This document shows, one piece after another, positions 7,594-16,963 of a stretch of DNA of 64,000 nt. This DNA is from Asticcacaulis benevestitus DSM 16100 = ATCC BAA-896. Its GTDB lineage: Bacteria; Pseudomonadota; Alphaproteobacteria; Caulobacterales; Caulobacteraceae. Within the stretch, counting starts at the first letter, position 1, and each line of letters begins with the position of its first letter. A model generated the notes under the pieces. It had not been told where the DNA came from. It ran no database searches and worked only from the letters and a program-made list of their open reading frames with translations. Made by a program: the position numbers and the translations under genes. Where the stretch lies: the NCBI RefSeq assembly GCF_000376105.1, contig NZ_AQWM01000013.1, positions 1 to 64,000 of the forward strand, read 5' to 3'.

Positions 7594-8892
7594 ATGGTTT
7601 GTGACGCCGACGCTGCAGAAAAACTGGACGCCATACTGAGCCGTGCCTTTGGAATTGCCGACGGCTACAAGGAGCTGAACGGCATCGTGTTCGGCGCCGT
7701 TGGCTACAATATGTACGAAAAGCTGGGCATGCAAAATAGCCCGATGGGCCTGGTTATACCTGATTTGCGGACTGCACTGTGCGTCGTTGAAAACCGGGGC
7801 GAAACTTGCCTGGCCGCCACCTTCGTGAGCCTGCCGGGCAATGCCTCACTACGCGAGTGGGTGAAGGCCTGTCACCCGGACCTGCTGGTCCGGGTGACGC
7901 AAGACCAGTTCGAGCAAAGTCGCGAGGACTACGACACCGATCGTATGGAGCGCCGCGTGAAGGCCGTTCGGACCACGCTCGGCACGGCGCCCGCGCTGGA
8001 CGCCAAGGGCCGCGAACTGGCCCGCCGCATGACCGACGGTCTCGAAGACCTCATGGGTTACAAATCCATCCATGATGTCCTGCACGGCCTTCAGATGGGT
8101 GTGTTGACCGAATTGCTCCGCGTCTCGCCCGAGGCGACCACCCCGTTCGAACGCAAGGGCAGTTTGCGGGTTCAGGTCCAGGAGTTGAAACTCGGCTACG
8201 GTCGTATCGAAGGGCAGTTCCTGCACGGATCCGCCCCGGTCCAGGCGCGGGCTCTGCGCGATAACGTGGTGGCGCAAATCAAGGCCATTGCCAGCCAGGT
8301 GACCGCTGCCGACCTCGAAGCACCGGAAACGGCGGAAGCCGCCGCGGGGTTGTTGCGCGCCATGTTGCGTCAGCAGATGAGCCTGTTCGACAGCAAGCTG
8401 GTCGAAGCCTCCGAGGCGATACCGTTCACCGCCTTTGCCGCCCTGCTCCGCAGCCTCGAACCTGCCGGTGAGCCGGCCGGCGTGTTGTCGGCGGCCGCGC
8501 AAGGCCTGGAGGATATCGATGTCCGGCTGCGCGATCGTCGTGTGATCCATCAGCTATGGCAGCAGGCCGAAGCGACCCTCGTCAATATCGAGGAACTTCT
8601 GCGGAGCACGGGCCGACAGATCGAGTTGAATTTTCACTGCCGCAACCTGGTCGATGCGCTGCGAGCCATATCCGCCCGAAGCCTGGACGACGAGGTGCTC
8701 GACATGCTGACCCTGGCAGGGCTGGGCGATGCCGATACCCCGCTCGAGCCGGAAGGGTTCAAGCGCGCCTTTCCGGCTTTCTCGCGGGAAGTCAGGGTAC
8801 GTTTTCAGCAGGCTGATAACCGCCTGCTACAAGATTGCGGAAAGCTCAAACTATTGCAGGAACCGTTGCGCACCCTCGAGGGAGATGCCTGA
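7594..8892 (+). CDS. Helical protein of unknown function in EAD/trypsin operon (432 aa)
   Basis: I do not recognise this protein. Residues 1-90 look like a compact module (KLDAILSRAFGIADGYKELN then YEKLGMQNS and a VIPDLRTALCVVENRG strand), possibly another effector-associated or adaptor domain. The remainder is long alpha-helical, including a charged region around 105-135 and Ala/Leu-rich helices to the C-terminus. There is no signal peptide or membrane helix. It starts 3 bases after the pseudoprotease stop, and its stop overlaps the start of the next gene (TGATG), which implies translational coupling. It may be an adaptor or scaffold for the proteases. Confidence 0.6.
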   Translation: MVCDADAAEKLDAILSRAFGIADGYKELNGIVFGAVGYNMYEKLGMQNSPMGLVIPDLRTALCVVENRGETCLAATFVSLPGNASLREWVKACHPDLLVRVTQDQFEQSREDYDTDRMERRVKAVRTTLGTAPALDAKGRELARRMTDGLEDLMGYKSIHDVLHGLQMGVLTELLRVSPEATTPFERKGSLRVQVQELKLGYGRIEGQFLHGSAPVQARALRDNVVAQIKAIASQVTAADLEAPETAEAAAGLLRAMLRQQMSLFDSKLVEASEAIPFTAFAALLRSLEPAGEPAGVLSAAAQGLEDIDVRLRDRRVIHQLWQQAEATLVNIEELLRSTGRQIELNFHCRNLVDALRAISARSLDDEVLDMLTLAGLGDADTPLEPEGFKRAFPAFSREVRVRFQQADNRLLQDCGKLKLLQEPLRTLEGDA

Positions 8893-10577
8893 TGACCGAA
8901 AGCCCTCCGACACCCGACACCATCGCCGGCCTGCGTGAGCGGCATCTCAACCTGATGCAACAATGGCGCGACCTTGAAGACGACAAGTTCCGGTCGGAAA
9001 CGGCCGATGCCCTGCGCCAGTCAGTGCATGCCGCAGGGGTCGATATCGAACGAACCGCCGAGCGCGACGAAGCTCAGGGCATTATCGACTACTGGGCCTC
9101 TGCGGTTGCCGCCCTGGAGGGGCATGGCTATCCGGTGTTGCTGACCCTGAAGCCCTATGAAGGCGCGCGCGGGCGTCAGGCCGGGGCGTCGGCGCAGCAG
9201 GCCTTTGAATCTCTGGACGACGAAACTGACCGGCGGCTGGCCCGCCGTCTGTTCGAGGAACTGCTGCGGAAAAAGAACGAAACGGATTTCGAGCGTAGCC
9301 CGCCCTGCACCCGCGCTTCGCTCGAGGCGCGGGCCGAGAGTGTTTTGGAGCCCAAATGGAATGCGATCCTGCAGACGTTTGAAGCAGCAGGCGCCATCCG
9401 GCGGTTGCCGGGGGAAACCGTGGAAAGCGACCGATTCGAGGCTACCAGTGCGGAAATCGCCTCCACCTGGCCCGAACTGCAAGGATGGCTGAACGCGAAG
9501 GATAAGTATGATCGCGAAGTGTCGAAAATCGAGTCGCTGGCGAAACGGTGGAAAAATGCCGACAGGGATAGCGACCTGCTGCTTCGAGGCACCGCCCTGA
9601 CAGAGGCTCGCCGCTTCGAGAGCGAATCCGACCTGTTGGTAGAGTATGTCGAAGCCAGTCAAACTGCGACCCGGCGCACGGAAACACAAAAGCATATCGT
9701 TATCGGAAGTCTGATCGGACTGTTGGTCCTCATGCTTATCGCAGCCATGAGCATGACGTTTTATTTCGGGAGCGAAAGCGCGCGATATAAGCGCATCATC
9801 GCCGAAGCGGACGCTGAAAAGAAAGTCGCCACGGAGGCTGCTGACAACGCCAGAGAAGACGAAAAATTTGCGGTTCAACAGGTGACGATCGCCGAAAAGA
9901 GGCTGGACGACAAACTACCGCCTGTTGCAACTTCCGCCTCTGCCCTGGCGCAACTTGACGAATTGAAGGGGGCGATGTGGCTTGGTTCGATCGACCGGCC
10001 GCAGGTTCGCACCGTCGGTGGCGGGGGTGCGAAGAGCCCCGATTTCGCGAAGGTTTTTCCTGGCCAGCGCTTCCAGGTTTATGCGAACATCTATTTACGC
10101 GACGATATGCCGGCCCTGGATGGCCCCTATGTCTCACCCCCGGCGAAGACCGTCGTACCGGCCGGCTATTTCATTGTCCTGGAAAGTCAGCCGACGGGCT
10201 ATAAACGTTCGACCGGCGTGCAGTACTGGGCCAAGGTTCGCGTCGTTCCGCGCGTCTACGTCCAGTTCGCCGGCAGCGACAGGGCCACCATTGATGCCGT
10301 TCGTACAGATCTGGCACAAGCCGGTTTCGATGTGCCAAGGGCGGAACGGCTCACCTCAGCGGCAGACTTGGCGGAGGTTCGCTATTTCAACGACAAGGAT
10401 CGCCCTGCAGCGACGGAGCTCCTGACCGTCCTCCATAAATCCAAAGTCTTTCCCCGCCCTGGTAGCATTAGCTGCCGATCGGCGACGGGCAACACGGTCT
10501 CCAGGTTCACGCTTGAACTCTGGCTCGACCCGACCCGTCGGGCGAAAGCCGTCGAGATCCCGAAAGCCTGTCCCTGA
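8892..10577 (+). CDS. Membrane protein with nSTAND-like winged-helix/helical region, no P-loop
   Basis: I place the start at ATG 8892, overlapping the previous stop and preceded by GAGGGAG; a longer frame exists upstream. The 561-residue product has a soluble half. Within it, residues about 95-260 resemble the winged-helix and helical part that follows the NTPase in nSTAND proteins: RRLARRLFEELLRK, then STWPELQGWLNAKDKY and LLLRGTALTEARRF. The usual form is ...WPRLRGWL...LYRGARLAAAREW. One strong transmembrane helix follows (about 280-300, HIVIGSLIGLLVLMLIAAMS), then a coiled coil and a C-terminal globular part (about 365-561). No Walker A motif is present. Inference: a membrane-anchored sensor or effector derived from an nSTAND protein. 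Confidence 0.65.
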   Translation: MTESPPTPDTIAGLRERHLNLMQQWRDLEDDKFRSETADALRQSVHAAGVDIERTAERDEAQGIIDYWASAVAALEGHGYPVLLTLKPYEGARGRQAGASAQQAFESLDDETDRRLARRLFEELLRKKNETDFERSPPCTRASLEARAESVLEPKWNAILQTFEAAGAIRRLPGETVESDRFEATSAEIASTWPELQGWLNAKDKYDREVSKIESLAKRWKNADRDSDLLLRGTALTEARRFESESDLLVEYVEASQTATRRTETQKHIVIGSLIGLLVLMLIAAMSMTFYFGSESARYKRIIAEADAEKKVATEAADNAREDEKFAVQQVTIAEKRLDDKLPPVATSASALAQLDELKGAMWLGSIDRPQVRTVGGGGAKSPDFAKVFPGQRFQVYANIYLRDDMPALDGPYVSPPAKTVVPAGYFIVLESQPTGYKRSTGVQYWAKVRVVPRVYVQFAGSDRATIDAVRTDLAQAGFDVPRAERLTSAADLAEVRYFNDKDRPAATELLTVLHKSKVFPRPGSISCRSATGNTVSRFTLELWLDPTRRAKAVEIPKACP

Positions 10578-11374
10578 TTTCGCGAACGAACTCGTTTTTT
10601 CGAGATAGGTATTGGACTCACATCCGTGACGCAAGCGAACAAGGGCGTGGGAAAAATTATGTGGACCTCCGCAGCATCAATTTTTTACGAAGCATGACCT
10701 GGTCGCAATACGCGTAAAAAATGACGCTAGGGAATCAGTTATAAATCAATATATTATAGATTTAGCTACTGCATATCATTGAATTTATTCACCTTTCAGG
10801 CTCGACGCGTGATTGCGTTGTCCGTTAACTCTGGGCTTTTGACGGAAGAACGGACAAACTGATTTCTTGACCATTCCCCGGACAAATTCGACGATGGCAT
10901 CAATGGGCTATACGCGCCTGCGATGGCCAACGCGCCGCCACCTAGAAGCATGAAGGCGGCATGACTGCCTAGCTCGCCCAGTAGGATCGACAGAGGGGTT
11001 ACATTTATCATCTTAGACCAGTGAATTTTCCCAGACAGTCGTATCCAAAAGTTGGGGGAATTTCCAGCGAGGTCCGAAAAATTTGATGTGGTCACTTTAC
11101 GGCAACCAGCGCATAAAGACGCTCCAATGCAGTGCACAATCTAATTTTAAAAGTTGGACTAACCGCCTTGTTTGGACAAATTGGTCGCGGTGGAGGAATA
11201 GTGGTGTCTTCACGGAATGCACTCGGTGTAGTGGTCAGGTGGGTTATTATTGAGGACCTTTGACGGCCTTGTCGGGCGTCAGTAGGTTGCCTTCCACATT
11301 ATTTGCTGTCACACATATTACCGCGTCGTTGACTTAGTGTTTGGTTGAGTCGCGACAAAGCAGTGGGAGCAAAA
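10578..11374. other. Gap downstream of the protease operon
   Basis: No gene is supported. A weak hairpin followed by T residues (near 10585-10601) could end the operon transcript. A 113-codon minus-strand open frame at 10796-11137 has no recognisable family. Fragments GTTGGACTAACCG (11153-11165) and GGACAAATTG (11174-11183) also occur near 2357-2378 on the other side of the operon. Confidence 0.35.
11153..11165. repeat. Right copy of 13-base direct repeat flanking the protease operon
   Basis: This is the second copy of GTTGGACTAACCG, followed 8 bases later by GGACAAATTG. See the left copy at 2366-2378. Confidence 0.25.
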
Positions 11375-11887
11375 GTGCAAAAAATTTACTGCACATACTG
11401 CGGCCTCGCGATGCCGACGTCAGCTTTTCCGAAGCATTGTAGTAACTGCGATCAGGTGACCTACAACAATCCCTTTCCAGTGGCCGTCATATCAGTTCCC
11501 ATCAAAACACGTGGTGGCCAAATAGGGCTACTTTGCGTGAAACGGGGCGTCGCGCCCGAGCAAGGTATTTACGCGCTGCCGGGAGGGTACGTCGACGATG
11601 GTGATGAAAGCGCAGAAGCGGCCGCCTGTCGTGAGCTATTCGAAGAAACTCAAATACAAATATCGCCATCGGACGTCTTTGTAACTCACACGGAACGTCA
11701 TGACGACCATCTACTTATTTTTACGCGACACCGAAATATCTTGGATGCAGGGGACGTTCTCAAACAATTTACACCAACGGCCGAGGTGACCGAGGTTAGC
11801 GTGCAAACATCACTGGTTGAGTTGGCGTTTCCTTCCCACACCGCTGTATTGAAACAGCATATCTCTTCCCGAGGCGCTAAAATCTGA
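11375..11887 (+). CDS. NUDIX hydrolase with N-terminal zinc ribbon
   Basis: The product hydrolyses nucleoside diphosphates linked to another moiety; the exact substrate is unknown. A small zinc ribbon (CTYC near the start, then HCSNC) precedes the Nudix fold. The Nudix box is GGYVDDGDESAEAAACRELF followed by EET, fitting GX5EX7REUXEEXGU except that the terminal Gly is Gln. I choose GTG 11375, which has GGGAG five to six bases upstream, over TTG 11345 in the same frame. This gives 170 residues. It is similar to NudC-like or ADP-ribose pyrophosphatase-like stand-alone proteins. It lies alone between the two putative conflict modules, so it could degrade a nucleotide signal, though nothing shows this directly. 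Confidence 0.8.
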   Translation: MQKIYCTYCGLAMPTSAFPKHCSNCDQVTYNNPFPVAVISVPIKTRGGQIGLLCVKRGVAPEQGIYALPGGYVDDGDESAEAAACRELFEETQIQISPSDVFVTHTERHDDHLLIFTRHRNILDAGDVLKQFTPTAEVTEVSVQTSLVELAFPSHTAVLKQHISSRGAKI

Positions 11888-12013
11888 GCGAATAATAACA
11901 CTTTGGTATTCCCGCAACACTCGTCAGTAATCGGAGCATTTGTGGAAAAAAGGTCATTGACGTTTTTCTAATCCCGGCCAACACTACCTTTGCGAGAGGC
12001 CGCAGGGGGCACG

Positions 12014-13540
12014 ATGCTCAAACAACTAGAACTTGAAGAAATCGTCCGCATCTGCACGCCGCGGGCGGATACGCCCTTTCATGTTATTGGCCCCTTTGCC
12101 AATCGTGTCAGCTTCACCTCGCAGCAATCGCGGGCAGTCAATCTCGTATATGCCCTGCATAAGCGAGGAGGATTTAAGAAGGATGATGCGGTCGCTGTCA
12201 TAGGCGGCGGTGTGGCGGGTCTGACGGCGGCTGTAGCGCTCGTTGGGTATGGCGCTAAAGTTGACATCTTTGAAGGCGGCGCGAAGCTTTTGTCTCGCCA
12301 ATCAGAAACTGTTCATCGCATAGTCAATCCCACCATTACCAAATGGCCGATGGAGCCATTGTCAGATACCACGACATTACCCTACCTGGATTGGTATCAA
12401 CTTCCTTGCAGTGAAGTTGCCGACCACCTGTTGCGAGAAGTGGAAAAGGTACAGGCGGCTAACAAAAAGCTCCTGAACGTCGAGCCTCGCAAGATGGTGA
12501 CCCACGTCACTCCAATATCAGACAAGTCAATTTCCCTTGAGTGCAACGGACAAGGGAACACCAAGTCCTACCGCGCCGCGATCGTTGCCCTTGGTTTCGG
12601 AAAGGAACAAAGGGCGGAAACCCTTTTAGATAAAGGGGAGTGGATTGGTTACTGGACACCTGACAATATTGTCGACACTCGCAACACAGAGCCATCAACA
12701 CGGTTCATTGTAAGTGGGGCGGGAGACGGTGGCCTGATCGACATGTTGCGAATTCTGCACAGCAGATTTGACCGTGGCGACCTACCTGTAAGAATAGCCC
12801 ACCTCTTGTCCGATACGCCGTTGGCAGCATCAATTTCGGAAGCCGAGGCAGCCAGAGACAACTTTAAAGATGAAAAAGCAATTGAAAAACTGGATGAGGT
12901 CTACACTGCGGCCGCGGAGCTGATCGAGACTGACGGAAGTTACAAGTCCGTCCAAGAGGCTTTGAAGGCATCATATATTGAGGGTGCACCGGTTCACATC
13001 CTCGTCGATAAGAAGTGGTCGAAGCCTGTCTCCGATGCCGCTTCCCCAATCAACAAACTCTTGATCTATCACGCCAAAATTTATGGTAAGGGGCTTGAGT
13101 ATAAGCATGCCGAGGTGGTTCGAACCGGTGACGGCTATTCCGTAGGTGGATACGATTTCAAGCAAAAGGATGTTCGCCTCATCGTTCGGCATGGGCCCGA
13201 TACGAATTTCGGCAATTGCGTAAGTGCCGCCGACTTAGAGTACATCGACGAACACCAAAGGAAACTTGCCGACCGACTTGCTGTGCCTGCTTGGGACGGC
13301 GACCTTAAATGTCCGAGGCCATTCCCAAGGAATCTGCCTGGTACTCATGCATATCGAGACTATAGACGCGACATGGTGATTGAATTTTTGAGCCGATTGT
13401 GCCGGCGATTTGTGGAAGTGGCGATCACAGCTACTGGTTACGAAGTCATTGGCTTTGAGGGCTCTCCCCCTTCCCAGGTATTTGGTATTGATTTGAGCCG
13501 GGGGGAGCGAATTTTCACCCGCCCCATCCAGGATTCCTAG
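12014..13540 (+). CDS. FAD/NAD(P)-binding Rossmann-fold protein
   Basis: This 508-residue protein carries a dinucleotide-binding beta-alpha-beta fingerprint, AVAVIGGGVAGLTAA (G64-x-G66-x-x-G69), ending at an acidic residue in VDIFEGG, as in flavoprotein oxidoreductases. A second Rossmann-type stretch appears around FIVSGAGDGGLIDML (about 230-245), and RAAIVALGFG is a typical connecting strand. I use ATG 12014 with a GGGGG ribosome site instead of upstream TTG 11990. It is the first gene of a three-gene operon; the next start is one base after its stop. The substrate is unknown. In this context it may sense or consume NAD(P)/FAD during defence, which is inference. Confidence 0.7.
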   Translation: MLKQLELEEIVRICTPRADTPFHVIGPFANRVSFTSQQSRAVNLVYALHKRGGFKKDDAVAVIGGGVAGLTAAVALVGYGAKVDIFEGGAKLLSRQSETVHRIVNPTITKWPMEPLSDTTTLPYLDWYQLPCSEVADHLLREVEKVQAANKKLLNVEPRKMVTHVTPISDKSISLECNGQGNTKSYRAAIVALGFGKEQRAETLLDKGEWIGYWTPDNIVDTRNTEPSTRFIVSGAGDGGLIDMLRILHSRFDRGDLPVRIAHLLSDTPLAASISEAEAARDNFKDEKAIEKLDEVYTAAAELIETDGSYKSVQEALKASYIEGAPVHILVDKKWSKPVSDAASPINKLLIYHAKIYGKGLEYKHAEVVRTGDGYSVGGYDFKQKDVRLIVRHGPDTNFGNCVSAADLEYIDEHQRKLADRLAVPAWDGDLKCPRPFPRNLPGTHAYRDYRRDMVIEFLSRLCRRFVEVAITATGYEVIGFEGSPPSQVFGIDLSRGERIFTRPIQDS

Positions 13541-13541
13541 G

Positions 13542-14360
13542 ATGGCAAGAATCGATATCTCCGCGGAAAAGCGGCTCAGTTTTGCAGGGCAGCAGCAACG
13601 ATTTGCCGTCGGCGCTGTCCTTGGCCTGAAGGATCGGCTTTATGCGCTAGTCCCACGCTATTTGACGGCCAATTTGTCGGAAAATCATCCATGTTTCATG
13701 GGGGAGGACGAGGTCGGGCGCCTGATGCGTTTGAGTGAAGTGAACCCGTCACCCGGAAGCCAAATCTCTCAATTTTACGATGTGGTCCAGTTCGCTGAAG
13801 GCGTCAGAGTCACGAGATCATCATATAACTTTGCCGCACCAATAGAGCAAGCGACAGACTACCTAGGCAGTCCGGTGACGGTAATAGGAGTTCCGCGTAA
13901 AGTAGGTGGTTTGGTTCTCTATTGCGCCGAAAGAAAGGTCTATTTCGCTTCTCCGGAGACGGATCGTTTCTTCACGTTAGAAGGCCTCCTGGAGCTTCGG
14001 TCGCTGTCGCCTGGAGCCGACATGGTAGACCGCGTCTCATCAAATTGCTTAATTCTCGACAAGGTCGGAAGAGCATTCGGTAACTTGTATAGTCGCTCTG
14101 ATAACGGTCTCTACTTGTTGCCGCTCGCGCGCATAGTGAAGGAAACAAAATTGCGTGTGCTAGATGCTGACAAGAATGCGGATGGCATTGCAGCAGAAAT
14201 AATTTCTAAAAAGGCTGAAGGCATTTTTTCCGCTATGGAATTGGAAGGGATCGTCGCGCTCGCAAAAGCGCCGCGGCCACAATCGACTATTCCGCAAGAT
14301 GAAAAGGACGCGTGGCACAAGACTTTCGAGACATTGGAGGGCGCGGCCAATGGACGATGA
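13542..14360 (+). CDS. Unknown 272-residue protein between FAD protein and PIN-like protein
   Basis: I recognise no motif with confidence. The first 200 residues are beta-rich: RFAVGAVLGLKDRLYALVPR, then VTVIGVPRK and GLYLLPLARI. The strand order, with a closing LPLARIV segment, is reminiscent of a trypsin fold that has lost its catalytic His and Ser. The C-terminal 70 residues are helical and charged. It starts one base after the FAD protein stop and overlaps the next gene by 11 bases, so the three products are translated together. A degenerate peptidase or a beta-barrel adaptor are both possible. Confidence 0.55.
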   Translation: MARIDISAEKRLSFAGQQQRFAVGAVLGLKDRLYALVPRYLTANLSENHPCFMGEDEVGRLMRLSEVNPSPGSQISQFYDVVQFAEGVRVTRSSYNFAAPIEQATDYLGSPVTVIGVPRKVGGLVLYCAERKVYFASPETDRFFTLEGLLELRSLSPGADMVDRVSSNCLILDKVGRAFGNLYSRSDNGLYLLPLARIVKETKLRVLDADKNADGIAAEIISKKAEGIFSAMELEGIVALAKAPRPQSTIPQDEKDAWHKTFETLEGAANGR

Positions 14361-16917
14361 TATCGTAAACATCTTGAAGCAACAGATGGCCATGCTCGAC
14401 ATCTCTGCCGACCTAGGCATGTCCGAGGATGATGACGCCCACATACAGCGAGAAGGCACCATCCGTTACGTGTTAGATGAAAACATCTTCGAATATCTAG
14501 TGTCCCCTCACTATCAGACGTCCAGTCAGGGCGGCTTCTACTCGAATGTTTGGAGAAACGATCGATCTTTCCCGGTAGATCTTGCGAGATCAGCGGAAGC
14601 TCAAACATCAATGCAAACGGCTGAATGGATCATTTCGGGAACGTTGCCAGGCGCGTCTTCAAATCTACTGTCGATGACAGACGGGCATCGCGATGAACTT
14701 GCCAGGCGCGCTGGCGAGATCAATGCCGAGCTTAAGACCGATCCACGTCGACAAGCAGAAGACCTTCTTGAGCGGATTAAAAAGAAGAAGGCTTTGGTGC
14801 ACAGCATCTTGTCGGGTGACACGATGAGCGTTCCACAAGGTCTTACCAGCCAGGAAGCAGAACAGATCGCATCGGACTGTGAAGCCCTCATCCTGGGGGG
14901 TGTTGATCGCGATGTCGTCGACCTCCACCGTAAGGTAAGCCACTGCTCCGCGTTATTGGTCAGCGACGACATCGTTGAGCATATCATCCAACTACGTCGT
15001 CTCTATTCTACGAAAATTTACGGGCGGACGATTTCTTTAGAGGCAGCTTGTGGTTTAACTGACAGTGTCATGGATGAAATCCTTGAAGACGCGAGGGAAT
15101 GGAGCCGCATGTTCCGTGACGAGCTTCTATTGCCAGGCAATCGAGGACGGACTCGAAGGGAGCGTTTGCCCCCGACGTTAGAGTCAAGTTCGCCATCCGA
15201 GGACAACGAGATCGGGTCCATCTGGAATGATGCATGGGCCATTGCTGCGGTTCAGAAGATAGCAGACGTCAATCCCGACCCGAAACTGCGCATTGTTTTC
15301 GTAACGGGCGATCAGCTTCTGATCGACACTTACCGTCGGTGGTACCAAAAGCAGCCGACGGAAGTCCCTTATATTCTCAGGCGTTTTACACAGTATGCAC
15401 CCCATTTCAATCCAAGAGACATCGGAGGGGCGTTCGGCGCATTAAGGGATAGTGAGCTTGCCTCTCTAAATCTCTTCGATTCTGTACAACAAGCTATCGG
15501 CATGTCGATTCTTCCTTGGTTAAGAACTGCGGATAGAGAAAAATTGGCGGCCGAATATCCGGAATATTCGGCTCAAACCTTTACGCTCATTCAATCCGAA
15601 AAGCCTGACTTCATATCGGATCCGGCGATTCGAGAGTTGATAGAGGAAGCCCAGCCCGACAAGCACCGCCTCGCCGCAGATTGGGCCTCCATTACAAACC
15701 GTTGGAGGAAATATCAACGCATTGCCGTAGGATCGGCCGCGGCGTTGGTCGCTCGACGGGTCGACGAACATGCCGCGATGATGGCAAAGCTGGAAAGCAT
15801 TGACGACACAGACACATTGAAGCGGTTTGTTGACGAATTGCTCCACGAGCAGTCCCACGAAAGCCTCCGGCTTTGGTTGCCCAAAGCAAAGAAAATAATT
15901 CAAAAGCTACGAGATATTGAGAAGCCTCGCCATATCCCGGCATTGTCACTGGATGACCTTTCCGACACGAGCCTGGAAAGCAATCCCGCAGAAGTGACCT
16001 TCGCGGCGGCAGCCTGCCTTTCGATGGAAGATGGGGACAGCGTAGAGGCAATGCGATTTGCCGACATCGCCCTGAAATCGGACCAAGGTGCCCGGGATTC
16101 CCAACGCGGCGTCGACGGATTTTATCCAGAATTGCTTTTCCTCAACGCGGTCACACACCGGTACGGGTTGGCAAATGCAGGACGCCATCTTATCACGCGG
16201 ATGGACAGTGATACCGCAGTATCCTCAGTTATGCGCAGCATTCAGACTGTAAAGAAGTATTATGCAGTTGCAAAAAATGCCCTCCGCGAAGCACTGAACC
16301 TGCATATTACCAATACAAACTCAGCCGTAACGGAAACCGAGCGCGCTTATCACGCTGTGAGACAGGTGCGTACCTATTCAGAACGCGCCGCATTGGAGTT
16401 ATTTTATGCCACAAGCGTTGGGCTGCCGCTCAACTCCCGCTCAGCAATACTCCAGCCGTTAGAGCTACTGCGGGAAGCGAGCGTATCGGCAAGCTCAGCC
16501 GTAAACGATCTGCTGATTTGCGAGCAACTCTTCGACACATTCTCCAAAGAATTCCGACTGAATGACTCTGACCGAAAAATTCTCGCGCTCAGCGAAATGC
16601 AATTTCGCATCAATCAGGTCAGCGTCATTGTCGCCCGTAAGCTGCTAGAAGGCAAATTCCATAATCCCTTCAATCATCAATCGAGAGAATTGATTAATTT
16701 GGCGCGGCGCCTCGCAAGCGACTTCAAAATCTCCCACAACCTGGCTGAAATGGAATTCTTGGGGTTCGAAATTTGGGCAGGTTTGCGAGAGGTCAAGGCG
16801 GCACGACCAGCGTTGCAAACATTGACAAGGGCCAATACCGGCATCCGATTAGATCAATTCTTATTTGACCGGATTCGCAAACGTATCCTTCACAGCGAGC
16901 GGACAGATCGCCGTTGA
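14350..16917 (+). CDS. PIN-like domain protein with long helical C-terminal region (855 aa)
   Basis: ATG 14350 is preferred because GGAGG lies nine bases upstream; it overlaps the preceding gene by 11 bases. PIN nuclease hallmarks appear in order but spread out: Asp43 in RYVLDENIFEYL, Asp294 in WNDAWAIAAV and Asp321 in VFVTGDQLLID. About 240 helical residues are inserted between the first and second. PIN domains are metal-dependent RNases in toxin-antitoxin and defence systems. Residues about 400-855 are helical, probably repeat-like (TPR or HEAT type), a usual sensor or scaffold arrangement. No membrane segment is present. The PIN assignment rests on motif spacing only, and the long insertion is unusual. 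Confidence 0.6.
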   Translation: MDDDIVNILKQQMAMLDISADLGMSEDDDAHIQREGTIRYVLDENIFEYLVSPHYQTSSQGGFYSNVWRNDRSFPVDLARSAEAQTSMQTAEWIISGTLPGASSNLLSMTDGHRDELARRAGEINAELKTDPRRQAEDLLERIKKKKALVHSILSGDTMSVPQGLTSQEAEQIASDCEALILGGVDRDVVDLHRKVSHCSALLVSDDIVEHIIQLRRLYSTKIYGRTISLEAACGLTDSVMDEILEDAREWSRMFRDELLLPGNRGRTRRERLPPTLESSSPSEDNEIGSIWNDAWAIAAVQKIADVNPDPKLRIVFVTGDQLLIDTYRRWYQKQPTEVPYILRRFTQYAPHFNPRDIGGAFGALRDSELASLNLFDSVQQAIGMSILPWLRTADREKLAAEYPEYSAQTFTLIQSEKPDFISDPAIRELIEEAQPDKHRLAADWASITNRWRKYQRIAVGSAAALVARRVDEHAAMMAKLESIDDTDTLKRFVDELLHEQSHESLRLWLPKAKKIIQKLRDIEKPRHIPALSLDDLSDTSLESNPAEVTFAAAACLSMEDGDSVEAMRFADIALKSDQGARDSQRGVDGFYPELLFLNAVTHRYGLANAGRHLITRMDSDTAVSSVMRSIQTVKKYYAVAKNALREALNLHITNTNSAVTETERAYHAVRQVRTYSERAALELFYATSVGLPLNSRSAILQPLELLREASVSASSAVNDLLICEQLFDTFSKEFRLNDSDRKILALSEMQFRINQVSVIVARKLLEGKFHNPFNHQSRELINLARRLASDFKISHNLAEMEFLGFEIWAGLREVKAARPALQTLTRANTGIRLDQFLFDRIRKRILHSERTDRR

Positions 16918-16963
16918 CCGAGCCTTCGTCATCCGACAAGCGCTGCAGCCAGAGACCAATGAC

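Noticed and set aside
7849-8550. 233-codon minus-strand frame inside the operon
   Set aside because: It lies wholly opposite the 432-residue gene and has shadow-like Arg/Gly/His-rich composition.
10796-11137. 113-codon minus-strand frame in the gap after the protease operon
   Set aside because: It has no ribosome site or recognisable family, and it lies in AT-richer non-coding sequence. It remains possible but unsupported.
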